Positions 42,507 to 51,573 of a stretch of DNA of 64,000 nt are shown here, piece by piece. Position 1 is the stretch's first letter. Each line of letters opens with the position of its first letter. The stretch is from contig JAFXCV010000067.1 in the NCBI GenBank assembly GCA_017521325.1, positions 1 to 64,000 of the forward strand, in the 5' to 3' direction. Source of the stretch: Oscillospiraceae bacterium (GTDB taxonomy: Bacteria > Bacillota > Clostridia > Oscillospirales > Ruminococcaceae). The notes below the pieces were generated by a model. It made no database searches. It saw only the letters and a program-made list of their open reading frames with translations, and was not told the DNA's origin. Made by a program: the position numbers and the translations under genes.

Positions 42507-43862
42507 ATGGATACAATCGCAGCCATTGCAACCCCCCACGGCACGGGCGGCGTTGCGGTAATCCGCATTTCGGGCAGCAGTGCCATTGCCCGTGCGGATG
42601 AAATTTTCCGTCCGCTGCACGGCAAAATTCCCTCACAGATGGACGGCTACACATGCGCCTACGGACATATTCTGCGTGACAATACGGTGCTTGATGACTG
42701 TGTGCTGACGGTGTTCCGTGCGCCGCACAGCTACACGGGCGAGGATGTGGTGGAGATTTCCTGCCACGGCGGCAGATTCCTCACACAGAAAATTCTTCGC
42801 ACGGTTCTCTGCGACTGTGTCAGACTTGCGGAAGCAGGAGAATTTACCAAACGTGCATTTTTAAATGGAAAGCTCACGCTGACGCAGGCGGAGGCGGTGG
42901 CGGATCTGATTTCCGCATCGGGCGAGAATGCCGCAAAATGCGCAAGAAATCTTCGGGATGGTGCGACTTTCCGCAGAATTTCGGGATTTTCCGATACCCT
43001 GCTGGAACTCCTCTCCGACCTTGCCGTATGGGCGGATTATCCGGATGAGGATATTCCCTCCGTGGATTTTTCCAATCTGGAAAGCCGTCTGGAATTATTG
43101 CATTCCGATATGAAAAAACTCATGTCCACCTACGATTACGGGCGGATTCTCCGAGAGGGGCTGCATACCGTCATTGCCGGCAAGCCCAATGTCGGGAAAT
43201 CCACGCTGTTTAATGCCCTCAACGGTTTTGAGCGCAGTATCGTCACTGATATCGCAGGCACGACCCGTGATGTTGTGGAGGAGCAGATCCGCATCGGCGG
43301 CTATGCTCTGCGGCTTTCTGACACCGCAGGCGTACATGAAACGGACGAGCAGATTGAGAAAATCGGCGTTGAGAAAAGTATTGCTTTTCTGCAGGATGCC
43401 GACCTCGTGCTTGCCGTGTTTGATGTGAGCCGTCCACTTTCCGAGGATGATGAAAAGCTCCTCTCTCGACTCCCCATGGAGAGAACGATTGCTGTCTGCA
43501 ATAAGACTGATCTTGGAAAGCAGTGGGAAATCGGAGACTACGGATTTTCTGATATTGTCGAAATATCGGCGAAAATGCTTGACGGTATGGAACAACTGGA
43601 AACAGCTGTCGAGAAATTCGCAGGCCTTTTTGCGTCCCCTGCCGAGGATGGTATGATTGCCAATGAAAGACAGCGTGCATGCCTTTCAGAAGCAATTTCC
43701 GCCGTGCAGGAGGCACTCGATGCCCTGCATCTGGGTCTTGCGTATGATGCGGTGACGGTCAGCCTTGAGGGGGCTGCGGATGCCCTGCTGCAGCTCACGG
43801 GCGAGCGCATTACGGATGCCGTGGTAGATGCGGTATTTACCCGTTTCTGCGTGGGAAAATAG
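42507..43862 (+). CDS. mnmE: tRNA modification GTPase MnmE
   Basis: The 451-residue GTPase works with MnmG to place the 5-carboxymethylaminomethyl group on wobble U34. The N-terminal folate-binding domain is 1-120; the G domain (about 215-370) shows GKPNVGKST, DIAGTTRD, DTAG and NKTD; the protein ends FCVGK, the catalytic C-terminal motif. The start at 42507 follows TTGGAGG; a longer frame overlapping the previous gene is rejected. Confidence 0.96.
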   Translation: MDTIAAIATPHGTGGVAVIRISGSSAIARADEIFRPLHGKIPSQMDGYTCAYGHILRDNTVLDDCVLTVFRAPHSYTGEDVVEISCHGGRFLTQKILRTVLCDCVRLAEAGEFTKRAFLNGKLTLTQAEAVADLISASGENAAKCARNLRDGATFRRISGFSDTLLELLSDLAVWADYPDEDIPSVDFSNLESRLELLHSDMKKLMSTYDYGRILREGLHTVIAGKPNVGKSTLFNALNGFERSIVTDIAGTTRDVVEEQIRIGGYALRLSDTAGVHETDEQIEKIGVEKSIAFLQDADLVLAVFDVSRPLSEDDEKLLSRLPMERTIAVCNKTDLGKQWEIGDYGFSDIVEISAKMLDGMEQLETAVEKFAGLFASPAEDGMIANERQRACLSEAISAVQEALDALHLGLAYDAVTVSLEGAADALLQLTGERITDAVVDAVFTRFCVGK

Positions 43863-43957
43863 GCGGTGAGCCACCGCTGGCAATCTGCCTCCCAATTTGC
43901 CTTCGTCAAAAAGGTCGGCAAAATTATTTTCCAAATTTTACCAATTTGAGGTGAATC

Positions 43958-45844
43958 ATGAATTACGAAATGGGTACATTCGATGTCATTGTCGTGGGCG
44001 CAGGTCATGCCGGCGTGGAAGCCGGACTTGCATCTGCCCGACTTGGCTGCAAAACCTTGCTTCTGACGATTTCACTCGATCAGATCGCAAATCTGCCCTG
44101 TAATCCGTCCATCGGCGGCACGGCAAAGGGGCATCTGGTGCGTGAAATCGACGCCCTCGGCGGCGAAATGGGACGTGCGGCGGATGCCTGCTTCATCCAG
44201 AGCCGCATGCTCAATCGAGGAAAAGGACCCGCCGTTCACAGTCTGCGAGTACAGGCGGATCGTGTGAAGTATCATTCCTATATGAAACAGGTGTGCGAGG
44301 CACAGGAAAACCTCTGCGTCAAGCAGGGTGAAGCGGCTGAAATTATCGTCGAAAATGGCGAAATCAAGGGAATTATTACTCGACTCGGCGCTGTCTATCA
44401 TGCGAAAGCCGTGATCATCGCAACGGGTACTTATCTGAAAGGAAAGATTCACATCGGTGAGGTTTCCTTTGAAAGCGGCCCCGATGCGGCGCTTCCGAGC
44501 AACGCACTGTCAAAAAGTCTTGCGCAGTATCTTCCCCTGCGCCGCTTCAAGACGGGCACGCCCTGTCGTGTACACAGGCGCAGCATCAATTTTGAGGTGC
44601 TTGAGCGACAGGACGGAGATGCCGATATTACGCCGTTTTCCTTTGAAAATGATGCGAAGGATATGCAGAATATCGTTAGCTGCTACATTACCTACACGAA
44701 TGCGGAAACGCATCGTGTCATTCGTGAAAATCTCCATCGCTCCCCCCTCTACGGCGGTAAAATTGAGGGTGTCGGCCCTCGTTACTGTCCGTCCATCGAG
44801 GACAAGATCGTCCGCTTTGCGGAGAAGGAACGCCACCAGATTTTCGTGGAACCCATGGGACTTTCGACCGATGAGTATTACTTGCAGGGCATGTCCTCTT
44901 CACTTCCTGAGGATGTTCAGCTTGCGTTCCTTCGGACGGTAAAAGGCCTTGAAAATGTCGAAATTTTGCGGCCTGCCTACGCAATTGAGTATGATTGCGT
45001 AGATCCCACATCGCTTTATCCTACCTTGGAAACAAAGGCTGTCAAGGGTCTGTTTGGTGCAGGACAGTTCAATGGATCCTCCGGCTATGAGGAGGCTGCC
45101 GCACAGGGACTGGTTGCGGGAATCAATGCTGCAATGTCCGTCCTTGGCAGACAAATGCTGGTTCTGGAGCGTTCGGGATCCTACATCGGTACACTGATTG
45201 ATGACCTTGTCTGCAAGGGCTGCAGCGATCCTTACCGTATGATGACTTCCAGAAGCGAATATCGCCTTGTACTGCGTCAGGATAATGCAGACGAGCGTTT
45301 AATGCCGATCGGGCGTGAAATAGGGCTTCTTTCCGAGGAACGTTATCTTCAGATGCTTCATAAATATGAGCTTGTAGCACAGGAAATCCATCGTGTGAAT
45401 CACACAAATCTTGCACCGTCCTCCGAGATTAATCAAATGCTCACGGAAATGGGGACTTCCCCTCTGCAGACGGGCTGTAAGATCGGTGATCTGATCCGCC
45501 GTCCGCAGCTTGGATATGCGGTTATTGCTCCATTTGATAAGGAACGCCCTGATCTTCCGCCCGATGTACAGGAGCAGGTGGAAATTCAGATCAAGTATGA
45601 AGGTTACATTCACCGCCAGAATCAGGCAATTGAGCAGGCGATGAAGCTTGAACGAAAGAAATTGCCGCAGGATCTTGATTACACCACCGTCCGTGGACTC
45701 AGACTTGAGGCAATTGAGAAACTAAATAAGCGCAAGCCCCTCAGTATCGGGCAGGCATCCCGAATTTCCGGTGTTTCGCCTGCGGACATTACCGTACTTC
45801 TCGTGTGGCTTGAGCAGCATAAGGAGGATTCTGATGCTACCTGA
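43958..45844 (+). CDS. mnmG: tRNA uridine 5-carboxymethylaminomethyl modification enzyme MnmG
   Basis: The 628-residue FAD protein is MnmE's partner. FAD-binding [21 protein letters not shown] is at the start, followed by [21 protein letters not shown] and, later, the redox-active cysteine regions and [19 protein letters not shown]. The C-terminal helical domain binds MnmE. Length is standard. GAGGTG precedes the start. It overlaps rsmG by 11 bases. Confidence 0.97.
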   Translation: MNYEMGTFDVIVVGAGHAGVEAGLASARLGCKTLLLTISLDQIANLPCNPSIGGTAKGHLVREIDALGGEMGRAADACFIQSRMLNRGKGPAVHSLRVQADRVKYHSYMKQVCEAQENLCVKQGEAAEIIVENGEIKGIITRLGAVYHAKAVIIATGTYLKGKIHIGEVSFESGPDAALPSNALSKSLAQYLPLRRFKTGTPCRVHRRSINFEVLERQDGDADITPFSFENDAKDMQNIVSCYITYTNAETHRVIRENLHRSPLYGGKIEGVGPRYCPSIEDKIVRFAEKERHQIFVEPMGLSTDEYYLQGMSSSLPEDVQLAFLRTVKGLENVEILRPAYAIEYDCVDPTSLYPTLETKAVKGLFGAGQFNGSSGYEEAAAQGLVAGINAAMSVLGRQMLVLERSGSYIGTLIDDLVCKGCSDPYRMMTSRSEYRLVLRQDNADERLMPIGREIGLLSEERYLQMLHKYELVAQEIHRVNHTNLAPSSEINQMLTEMGTSPLQTGCKIGDLIRRPQLGYAVIAPFDKERPDLPPDVQEQVEIQIKYEGYIHRQNQAIEQAMKLERKKLPQDLDYTTVRGLRLEAIEKLNKRKPLSIGQASRISGVSPADITVLLVWLEQHKEDSDAT

Positions 45845-46541
45845 ATTTGAATTGGCATCCGCACTTTTCAGCGAATACGGCATTGATGTTTCACGTGAAA
45901 CATACGGGAAAATGGAGCAATATGCCGAATTTCTGGTGGATTATAATGAAAAGGTCAATCTGACGGCAGTTACCGAGGGCGAAGAAATTCTCAAAAAGCA
46001 TTTCCTTGATAGTCTGCTGCTTGAAAAATACGGAAATATTCCCCATAATGCGTCGGTTCTGGATATTGGCAGTGGTGCCGGATTTCCAGGAGTTCCGCTT
46101 GCACTTTTGCGGCAGGATCTGCATATCACCCTGCTTGACAGCCTAAATAAGAGAATTGTATTTCTGCAAAAGCTTTGTGAGCTTCTTGGATGCAGCTATA
46201 CTTCGATGCACGGGAGAGCTGAAATATCCGCAAAAACACCTGAAATGCGTGAGAAATTTGATGTTGTGACAGCCCGTGCAGTTGCTGCAATGCCGACGCT
46301 TGCGGAATACTCGCTTCCCTTTGTAAAGGTTGGCGGCATCTGGATTGCCATGAAGGGGCCGAATGAGCCGATCAAGCCTGCGCTGCAGGCGATTCGCATG
46401 CTCGGTGGCAGACTTGAGGATACAATTGAATACCAGCTTCCGGGTGGAGATGCGAGGGTAATTTATGTCGTGAAAAAGATTTCGCAGACACCGACAAAAT
46501 ATCCACGCAATAGCGGTCAGATCAAGCAAAAGCCCCTGTAA
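45834..46541 (+). CDS. rsmG: 16S rRNA (guanine(527)-N7)-methyltransferase
   Basis: The 235-residue methyltransferase has the S-adenosylmethionine site [17 protein letters not shown], and [15 protein letters not shown] and [14 protein letters not shown]. It methylates G527 in 16S rRNA; loss gives streptomycin tolerance in other bacteria. The start has AAGGAGG within mnmG. Codons 19-24 form a perfect parS site. Confidence 0.96.
   Translation: MLPEFELASALFSEYGIDVSRETYGKMEQYAEFLVDYNEKVNLTAVTEGEEILKKHFLDSLLLEKYGNIPHNASVLDIGSGAGFPGVPLALLRQDLHITLLDSLNKRIVFLQKLCELLGCSYTSMHGRAEISAKTPEMREKFDVVTARAVAAMPTLAEYSLPFVKVGGIWIAMKGPNEPIKPALQAIRMLGGRLEDTIEYQLPGGDARVIYVVKKISQTPTKYPRNSGQIKQKPL
45887..45902. promoter_or_regulatory. 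parS site 1 (inside rsmG)
   Basis: TGTTTCACGTGAAACA, a perfect match to the bacterial parS consensus bound by ParB. Confidence 0.95.
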
Positions 46542-46561
46542 GAATGGCTGAATATGTAAAG

Positions 46562-46598
46562 AAATCCATTATTTTCGCAAGAAATAATGGATTTTTTC
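46562..46598 (+). terminator. Terminator after rsmG
   Basis: AAATCCATTATTT and AAATAATGGATTT form a perfect 13-bp stem with a 7-base loop, followed by TTTTCT. Confidence 0.9.
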
Positions 46599-46600
46599 TA

Positions 46601-46629
46601 TGGATATTATTTCCGCCATCTGTTATAAT
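46601..46629 (+). promoter_or_regulatory. Promoter of noc
   Basis: TGGATA (46601-46606) and a perfect TATAAT (46624-46629), 17-base spacer; the -35 box matches in four of six positions. Confidence 0.6.
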
Positions 46630-46672
46630 GAAAGTACAAAACAAGCCATAGATACATAAAAAGGAGAACAAC

Positions 46673-47494
46673 ATGACAGGCATTTTTGGATTGCAGAAGG
46701 CGAAACCCGATGAAGTGAAAATAGTTTCCATCCCGACCGACCGAATCAGACCGAATCCCCACCAGCCGAGAACCGTATTTTCCGATTCTGAACTTCGGCA
46801 ATTGTCCGACAGTATTCGTCAGAATGGAATTCTTCAGCCGATTACAGTACGGCAAAAAGGCGAACGCTTCGAACTGATTGCAGGCGAACGGCGGCTTCGT
46901 GCAGCGAAAATCGCAGGATTGCGTGCAATTCCCTGCATTATCATGGATATCACCGAAAGAAATTCCGCAATTCTCGCACTGGTCGAGAATATCCAGCGGC
47001 AGGATCTGAATTTCTTCGATGAAGCGGCAGCAATCGAGAAACTCATTTCCTACTACGGCATGACGCAGGAGGATGCGGCAATCAAGCTCGGAAAAGCACA
47101 GAGCACAATTGCAAATAAGCTTCGACTGCTTCGTTTGAATTTCGCTGAACGAGAATTTATTTTACAAAACAATCTCACAGAACGCCATGCAAGGGCAATT
47201 CTTCGGCTCGCAAATGTCGTGGACAGGCGTGAAATGCTTGATAAAATCGTGAAATACCACCTGAATGTGGAGCGCACAGAGCAGTTGATTGATGAAAAAA
47301 TCGGAAAAACAAGGGAAAAAGAAAATCTTCGCAAGCGCAGCGTTCTGTTTCGTGATGTCCGACTTTTTATCAACACAATCCAGCATGCACTTGAAAATAT
47401 GCAGTCCGCCGGAATTCCTGCATCCTCTCAGAAAATGCAGTTTGATGACTATATTGAGTATAGAATTCGCATTCCGTTGGGTGTTCGTGATTGA
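46673..47494 (+). CDS. noc: Nucleoid occlusion protein Noc (ParB paralogue)
   Basis: The 273-residue ParB-like protein has NPHQPRTVFSD, the CTPase/arginine patch AGERRLRAAK, and a helix-turn-helix in AAIKLGKAQSTIANKLRLL. Its start, MTGIFGLQKA, resembles the membrane-targeting amphipathic peptide of Bacillus Noc, and the C-terminal part (RDVRLFINTIQHALENMQSAG) also matches Noc rather than Spo0J. Noc binds its own sites and blocks division over the nucleoid. A separate ParB is encoded 1 kb downstream, which supports this split of roles. Confidence 0.85.
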   Translation: MTGIFGLQKAKPDEVKIVSIPTDRIRPNPHQPRTVFSDSELRQLSDSIRQNGILQPITVRQKGERFELIAGERRLRAAKIAGLRAIPCIIMDITERNSAILALVENIQRQDLNFFDEAAAIEKLISYYGMTQEDAAIKLGKAQSTIANKLRLLRLNFAEREFILQNNLTERHARAILRLANVVDRREMLDKIVKYHLNVERTEQLIDEKIGKTREKENLRKRSVLFRDVRLFINTIQHALENMQSAGIPASSQKMQFDDYIEYRIRIPLGVRD

Positions 47495-47507
47495 TTCTGT
47501 CGGATTT

Positions 47508-47523
47508 TTTTTCACGTGAAACA
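47508..47523. promoter_or_regulatory. parS site 2 (noc-parA gap)
   Basis: TTTTTCACGTGAAACA matches parS in 15 of 16 positions (second base T instead of G). Confidence 0.85.
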
Positions 47524-47571
47524 TTTTTCCTGAAAGTTTGACGGGAAATCCTCTAAAATCTTCGAAATCAC

Positions 47572-47600
47572 TTTACAAAAGGGGTGAAACATGCTATAAT
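47572..47600 (+). promoter_or_regulatory. Promoter of parA-parB
   Basis: TTTACA (47572-47577) and a perfect TATAAT (47595-47600) with a 17-base spacer; parS site 2 lies 50 bases upstream. Confidence 0.8.
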
Positions 47601-47629
47601 AATAAAGTAGAATAGAAAGGAGGTATGTC

Positions 47630-48439
47630 ATGGGTAAGGTAATTGCAGTTGCCAACCAGAAAGGCGGCGTCGGAAAGTCTACAACCGTGGTCAATCTCGC
47701 CGCATATCTTGGATCTCGTGGCAAAAAGGTGCTTTGCATTGACATCGACGCCCAGGGAAACACAACAACGGGTTTTGGAATCAAGAAGAAAAGCGTTTCC
47801 GTGTCATCTTTTGACCTGCTTGTGGGCAGGGGGAAAATCGACGATGCGATCATACAGACGGAATTTGAAAATATCAGCGTAATTCCGGGCACGTCCGACC
47901 TTGCAGGTGCAGAAGTGGAGCTTATCAAGATGGAAAACCGCTTTCAGCGCCTGAAAATGCAGATTCTGACCTGTAAAGAGGATTTTGACTACATATTTAT
48001 CGACTGTCCGCCGGCGCTCGGCATGCTCACAATCAACGGTCTGACGGCTTGTGATGAAATTCTCGTGCCAATGCTTGCGGAATATTTTGCACTTGAGGGA
48101 CTCACACAGCTGATGCATACGCTGCGTCTTGTCCGGACAAATTACAATCCGTCGCTTGAAATCTGCGGAATTCTCTTTACAATGTTCGATCAGCGGTTGA
48201 ATGTTTCGATGCAGGTCGTGGAGGAAGTGAAAAAATATTTCCCCGATAAGATTTTTGAAACAAAAATTCCCAGAAATGTACGTCTTTCGGAGGCGCCGAG
48301 CTACGGAAAGCCCGTGATGTACTACGATAAAAATTCGAAGGGTGCGCAATATTATGAGATGCTCGGTCGGGAATTTCTTGGGGAGAGTCCCGAAGAAAAG
48401 CCGAAACATCGAGTAAAATTTGGTCGCAGTAAAAAATAG
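47630..48439 (+). CDS. parA: Chromosome partitioning ATPase ParA (Soj)
   Basis: The 269-residue ATPase has the deviant Walker A KGGVGKSTTVVNLAAYL, the switch DIDAQGNTTTG and Walker B YIFIDCPPALG. It dimerises on DNA with ATP and, with ParB, separates origins; in Bacillus it also acts on DnaA. AAGGAGG precedes the start. parB follows after 14 bases. Confidence 0.97.
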   Translation: MGKVIAVANQKGGVGKSTTVVNLAAYLGSRGKKVLCIDIDAQGNTTTGFGIKKKSVSVSSFDLLVGRGKIDDAIIQTEFENISVIPGTSDLAGAEVELIKMENRFQRLKMQILTCKEDFDYIFIDCPPALGMLTINGLTACDEILVPMLAEYFALEGLTQLMHTLRLVRTNYNPSLEICGILFTMFDQRLNVSMQVVEEVKKYFPDKIFETKIPRNVRLSEAPSYGKPVMYYDKNSKGAQYYEMLGREFLGESPEEKPKHRVKFGRSKK

Positions 48440-48453
48440 GAAAGGGTGATTTG

Positions 48454-49296
48454 ATGGCTAAGGGAGGACTTGGCAGCGGCATGGATCTTCTGTTTGAGGA
48501 TAATGTGTCGCAGGTGCAGGTGAAAAAGACTGTTCGTCTTTCGGAAATCGAACCGAACCGATCACAGCCCAGAAAAAATTTTGACGAAACCGCAATTTCC
48601 GCTTTGGCGGAATCCATCCGTGTTCATGGAATTTTGCAGCCCCTTCTGGTTAGACCTCTGGCGTTTGGGGGATACCAGATCGTTGCGGGCGAACGCCGCT
48701 GGAGAGCTGCGAGAATGCTCGGACTTGACGAGGTTCCGGTGATCGTGCGTGATTTTTCTGATTTGGAAACCGCACAGATCGCTTTAATTGAAAATTTGCA
48801 GCGTGAGGATCTCAACCCCGTTGAAGAGGCACTGGGATTTCAGAAATTACAGGATGATTTCGGGATGAAACAGGACGAAATTTCCAAAACTGTGGGCAGA
48901 TCACGAAGTGCAGTAGCAAATTCTCTGCGTCTTTTGAAGCTTCCTGAGGAAGTCAAGGAGCTTCTGATTGACGGCAGCATTACGGCAGGACATGCCAGAG
49001 CGCTGCTTGGATTTTCCGATACGGCTGCCATGATCAATGCAGCGCACAGAGCGGCAGCAGGACTTCTGACAGTGCGTCAGCTTGAAAAAATGGCTTCGGA
49101 TAGTGAAAAAGCCGTGAAAGAAAAGAATACTCCGCCCCAGATGGAGAGCTATTATCGTGAAATGGAAATCAGCCTTCACGACAGGCTCGGCAGAAAGGTA
49201 CAGGTGGATTTCCGCAAAAACAAGGGCGTGCTGATTCTGGAATTCTATGATAAGGACGATCTGCAGGCACTTGCACAGCGCCTTGTTGAGGAGTAA
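48454..49296 (+). CDS. parB: Chromosome partitioning protein ParB (Spo0J)
   Basis: The 280-residue protein has the ParB N-terminal CTPase domain (EPNRSQPRKNFDE, AGERRWRAAR, ENLQREDLNPVEEA), the helix-turn-helix (KTVGRSRSAVANSLRLLKLP) and a C-terminal dimer domain. It loads on parS and spreads as a clamp, and loads condensin at the origin. The ATG at 48454 follows AAAGGGTG; a TTG one codon earlier is possible. Three parS sites lie within 3.5 kb. Confidence 0.97.
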   Translation: MAKGGLGSGMDLLFEDNVSQVQVKKTVRLSEIEPNRSQPRKNFDETAISALAESIRVHGILQPLLVRPLAFGGYQIVAGERRWRAARMLGLDEVPVIVRDFSDLETAQIALIENLQREDLNPVEEALGFQKLQDDFGMKQDEISKTVGRSRSAVANSLRLLKLPEEVKELLIDGSITAGHARALLGFSDTAAMINAAHRAAAGLLTVRQLEKMASDSEKAVKEKNTPPQMESYYREMEISLHDRLGRKVQVDFRKNKGVLILEFYDKDDLQALAQRLVEE

Positions 49297-49304
49297 AAAC
49301 GAAA

Positions 49305-49320
49305 TGTTTCACGTGAAACA
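49305..49320. promoter_or_regulatory. parS site 3 (parB-serS gap)
   Basis: TGTTTCACGTGAAACA, perfect match. Confidence 0.95.
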
Positions 49321-49357
49321 TTCTATAGAATAATTGAATTGAAAGGAAGTATAGATC

Positions 49358-50647
49358 ATGCTCGACATGAAATTTTTGAGAACAACCCCCGATATTGTAA
49401 AAGAAAACATCAAAAAGAAGTTTCAGGATGACAAGCTGCCGCTGGTGGATGAGGTAATCGCACTGGACAAGGAATACCGTGAAACCAAGGTAAAATGCGA
49501 TGATCTGCGCATGCAGAGAAAGTCCAAGAGCAAGCAGATTGGCGGTCTGATGGGCAAGGGTGACAAGGAAGGTGCTGAGGCAATCAAGGCTGAGGTTGTG
49601 GCAATTGGCGAGGAACTTGAGCGTCTGGAAGCTCTTGAGGTTGAACTGCAGCAGAAAGTTCGTGAGATCATGCTGGTGATCCCGAACATCATCGACGAGA
49701 GTGTTCCGATTGGTAAGGACGACAGCGAAAACGTCGAAGTAGAGCGCTTTGGTGAGCCTTTTGTACCGGAATTCGAGGTTCCGTATCATGTGGATATCAT
49801 GGAAAGACTCAATGGAATTGACCTGGATGCAGCAAGAAAGACCAGCGGCAACGGCTTTTATTATCTGTGCGGCGACATTGCAAGACTGCACTCCTCCATT
49901 CTTTCTTATGCGAGAGATTTCATGATCGACAGAGGATTTACCTATTATATTCCGCCGTTTATGATCAGAAGTGACGTAGTTACGGGCGTTATGAGCTTTG
50001 CGGAGATGGAAGGCATGATGTACAAGATTGAGGGCGAGGATCTGTATCTCATCGGCACGAGTGAGCATTCCATGATCGGCAAGTTCATTGATACAATTCT
50101 CCCTGAGGAGAGCCTGCCGCAGACGCTGACAAGCTATTCTCCGTGTTTCCGTAAGGAAGTCGGCGCTCACGGCATTGAGGAACGTGGTGTATATCGTATC
50201 CACCAGTTCGAAAAGCAGGAAATGATTGTTGTCTGCAAGCCCGAGGAGAGCAAGGAATGGTTTGAAAAGCTCTACCAGAATACCGTGGATTTCTTCCGCA
50301 GCTTGGATATTCCGGTTCGCACATTGGAATGTTGCTCCGGTGACCTTGCGGATCTGAAGGTGAAGTCCATTGACGTTGAGGCATGGTCGCCCCGTCAGCA
50401 GAAGTACTTCGAGGTCGGCAGCTGTTCGAATCTGGGCGATGCACAGGCAAGAAGACTTGGCATCCGTGTCAAGGGTGCGGACGGTCAGAAGTATTTCGCC
50501 CATACACTGAACAACACCGTGGTTGCACCGCCGAGAATGCTGATTGCTTTCTTAGAAAACAACCTGAATGACGACGGCAGCATCCGTATTCCGGAGGCGC
50601 TGCAGCGTTACATGTTCACGGACAAGATTTCCGTACCTGTGAAATAA
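49358..50647 (+). CDS. serS: Serine--tRNA ligase
   Basis: The 429-residue class II synthetase charges tRNA-Ser. It starts MLDMKFLRTTPDIVKENI, has the long N-terminal coiled-coil arm (about 28-105) that grips the tRNA, motif 2 (SPCFRKEVGAHGIEERGVYRIHQFEK) and motif 3 (NNTVVAPPRMLIAFLENN). AAAGGAAG precedes it. The upstream gap of 61 bases is too short for a T-box. Confidence 0.97.
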   Translation: MLDMKFLRTTPDIVKENIKKKFQDDKLPLVDEVIALDKEYRETKVKCDDLRMQRKSKSKQIGGLMGKGDKEGAEAIKAEVVAIGEELERLEALEVELQQKVREIMLVIPNIIDESVPIGKDDSENVEVERFGEPFVPEFEVPYHVDIMERLNGIDLDAARKTSGNGFYYLCGDIARLHSSILSYARDFMIDRGFTYYIPPFMIRSDVVTGVMSFAEMEGMMYKIEGEDLYLIGTSEHSMIGKFIDTILPEESLPQTLTSYSPCFRKEVGAHGIEERGVYRIHQFEKQEMIVVCKPEESKEWFEKLYQNTVDFFRSLDIPVRTLECCSGDLADLKVKSIDVEAWSPRQQKYFEVGSCSNLGDAQARRLGIRVKGADGQKYFAHTLNNTVVAPPRMLIAFLENNLNDDGSIRIPEALQRYMFTDKISVPVK

Positions 50648-50651
50648 ATGA

Positions 50652-50684
50652 GAAAAACCGCTGCATTTGCAGCGGTTTTTTTAT
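50652..50684. terminator. Terminator between convergent serS and birA
   Basis: AAAAACCGCTGC, a short loop, GCAGCGGTTTTTTT: symmetric A and T flanks make it work in both directions. It overlaps the birA stop codon. Confidence 0.92.
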
Positions 50685-51466
50685 GGCGTATCCTGCGGAA
50701 ACCTCGCAGTTCCGCTTGTAATGACAGCCTCTGTGCCATCGGAGAAACGCACAATCAGCCCCAGATCCTGTGTAAAACCGATTGCCTCGGCTGTCTTTTC
50801 AATTCCCTCGTGAATGACAATGACGGTTTTGCCGAGCGTGTAGGAATGCTTGCTGTATGTCTTTAGAAAACTATGATTCGAGAGGTTTGACAATTGAAAT
50901 TCGAGCTGCTTTAGAATGGCAGCAGCCATGGAATTTCGGTCGATGAGAAGTCCCGTTTCTGTTTCGATATCCGTGAAAATGTTCCGCAATTCCTGCGGAA
51001 TATCGGTAATTTTTCTAAGGTTCAGTCCGATACCGATGATAAGATAATCAAGTCCTCCGCTTTGCGGATGAAATCCACCCTCGCATAAAATACCGCAGAT
51101 TTTGCGGTCGTTCAGGAAAAGATCATTGACCCATTTGATTTTCGTGGTGATATCAAATTCCGAAAGTGCCTTGTGAACCGCCACTGCCGTGCAGGCGGTC
51201 AGTGACATGAGATCGGAAATTTCCTGCGTTGGACGCAGGATCACCGAAAGATACAGCCCCCCTTCGGGGGAATAAAACGACTTCCCGATTCTTCCACGCC
51301 CTGCGGTCTGTTTTCCTGCAAGAACCACCGTTCCATGTGCAGCACGATCTGCCGCAAGCTCCTTCGCAAGGCGGTTTGTCGAATCAATTTCGTCGAAATA
51401 CAGGACTTTTTGACCGATGCTGCAATTTTTTGTCAGCATGCCTTGCATGATTTCCGGACTGTTCAT
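50681..51466 (-). CDS. birA: Biotin--[acetyl-CoA-carboxylase] ligase
   Basis: The 261-residue enzyme attaches biotin to carrier proteins. The adenylate loop GRGRIGKSFYSPEGGLYLSV and KIKWVNDLFLNDRKICGILCEG, which includes the catalytic lysine region, are clear. The N-terminal DNA-binding domain of the repressor type is missing, so it is a ligase only. The start at 51466 has GGGAG upstream; a longer frame runs into the promoter and is rejected. Confidence 0.93.
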   Translation of the reverse strand: MNSPEIMQGMLTKNCSIGQKVLYFDEIDSTNRLAKELAADRAAHGTVVLAGKQTAGRGRIGKSFYSPEGGLYLSVILRPTQEISDLMSLTACTAVAVHKALSEFDITTKIKWVNDLFLNDRKICGILCEGGFHPQSGGLDYLIIGIGLNLRKITDIPQELRNIFTDIETETGLLIDRNSMAAAILKQLEFQLSNLSNHSFLKTYSKHSYTLGKTVIVIHEGIEKTAEAIGFTQDLGLIVRFSDGTEAVITSGTARFPQDTP

Positions 51467-51485
51467 ACTATCATCTCCCGACTTC

Positions 51486-51514
51486 ATTATAGCATAGATT
51501 TTCGGCAAATGCAA
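51486..51514 (-). promoter_or_regulatory. Sigma-A promoter of birA
   Basis: Minus-strand TTGCAT (51509-51514) and TATAAT (51486-51491), 17-base spacer. Confidence 0.8.
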
Positions 51515-51573
51515 GTCATAGGCAAGCCCACATACCGCATATAATGGCAGAAGAACGAGAAAGGGGCGATTTC

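Noticed and set aside
49297..49357. T-box leader before serS
   Set aside because: The gap is 61 bases and contains a parS site; no specifier stem fits.
49169..50503. 444-codon minus-strand frame opposite serS
   Set aside because: Antisense shadow of serS.
51515..51573. Sigma-A promoter for feoB at TATAAT 51540-51545
   Set aside because: A perfect -10 is present but no acceptable -35 at any usual spacing, so I did not list it as a promoter.
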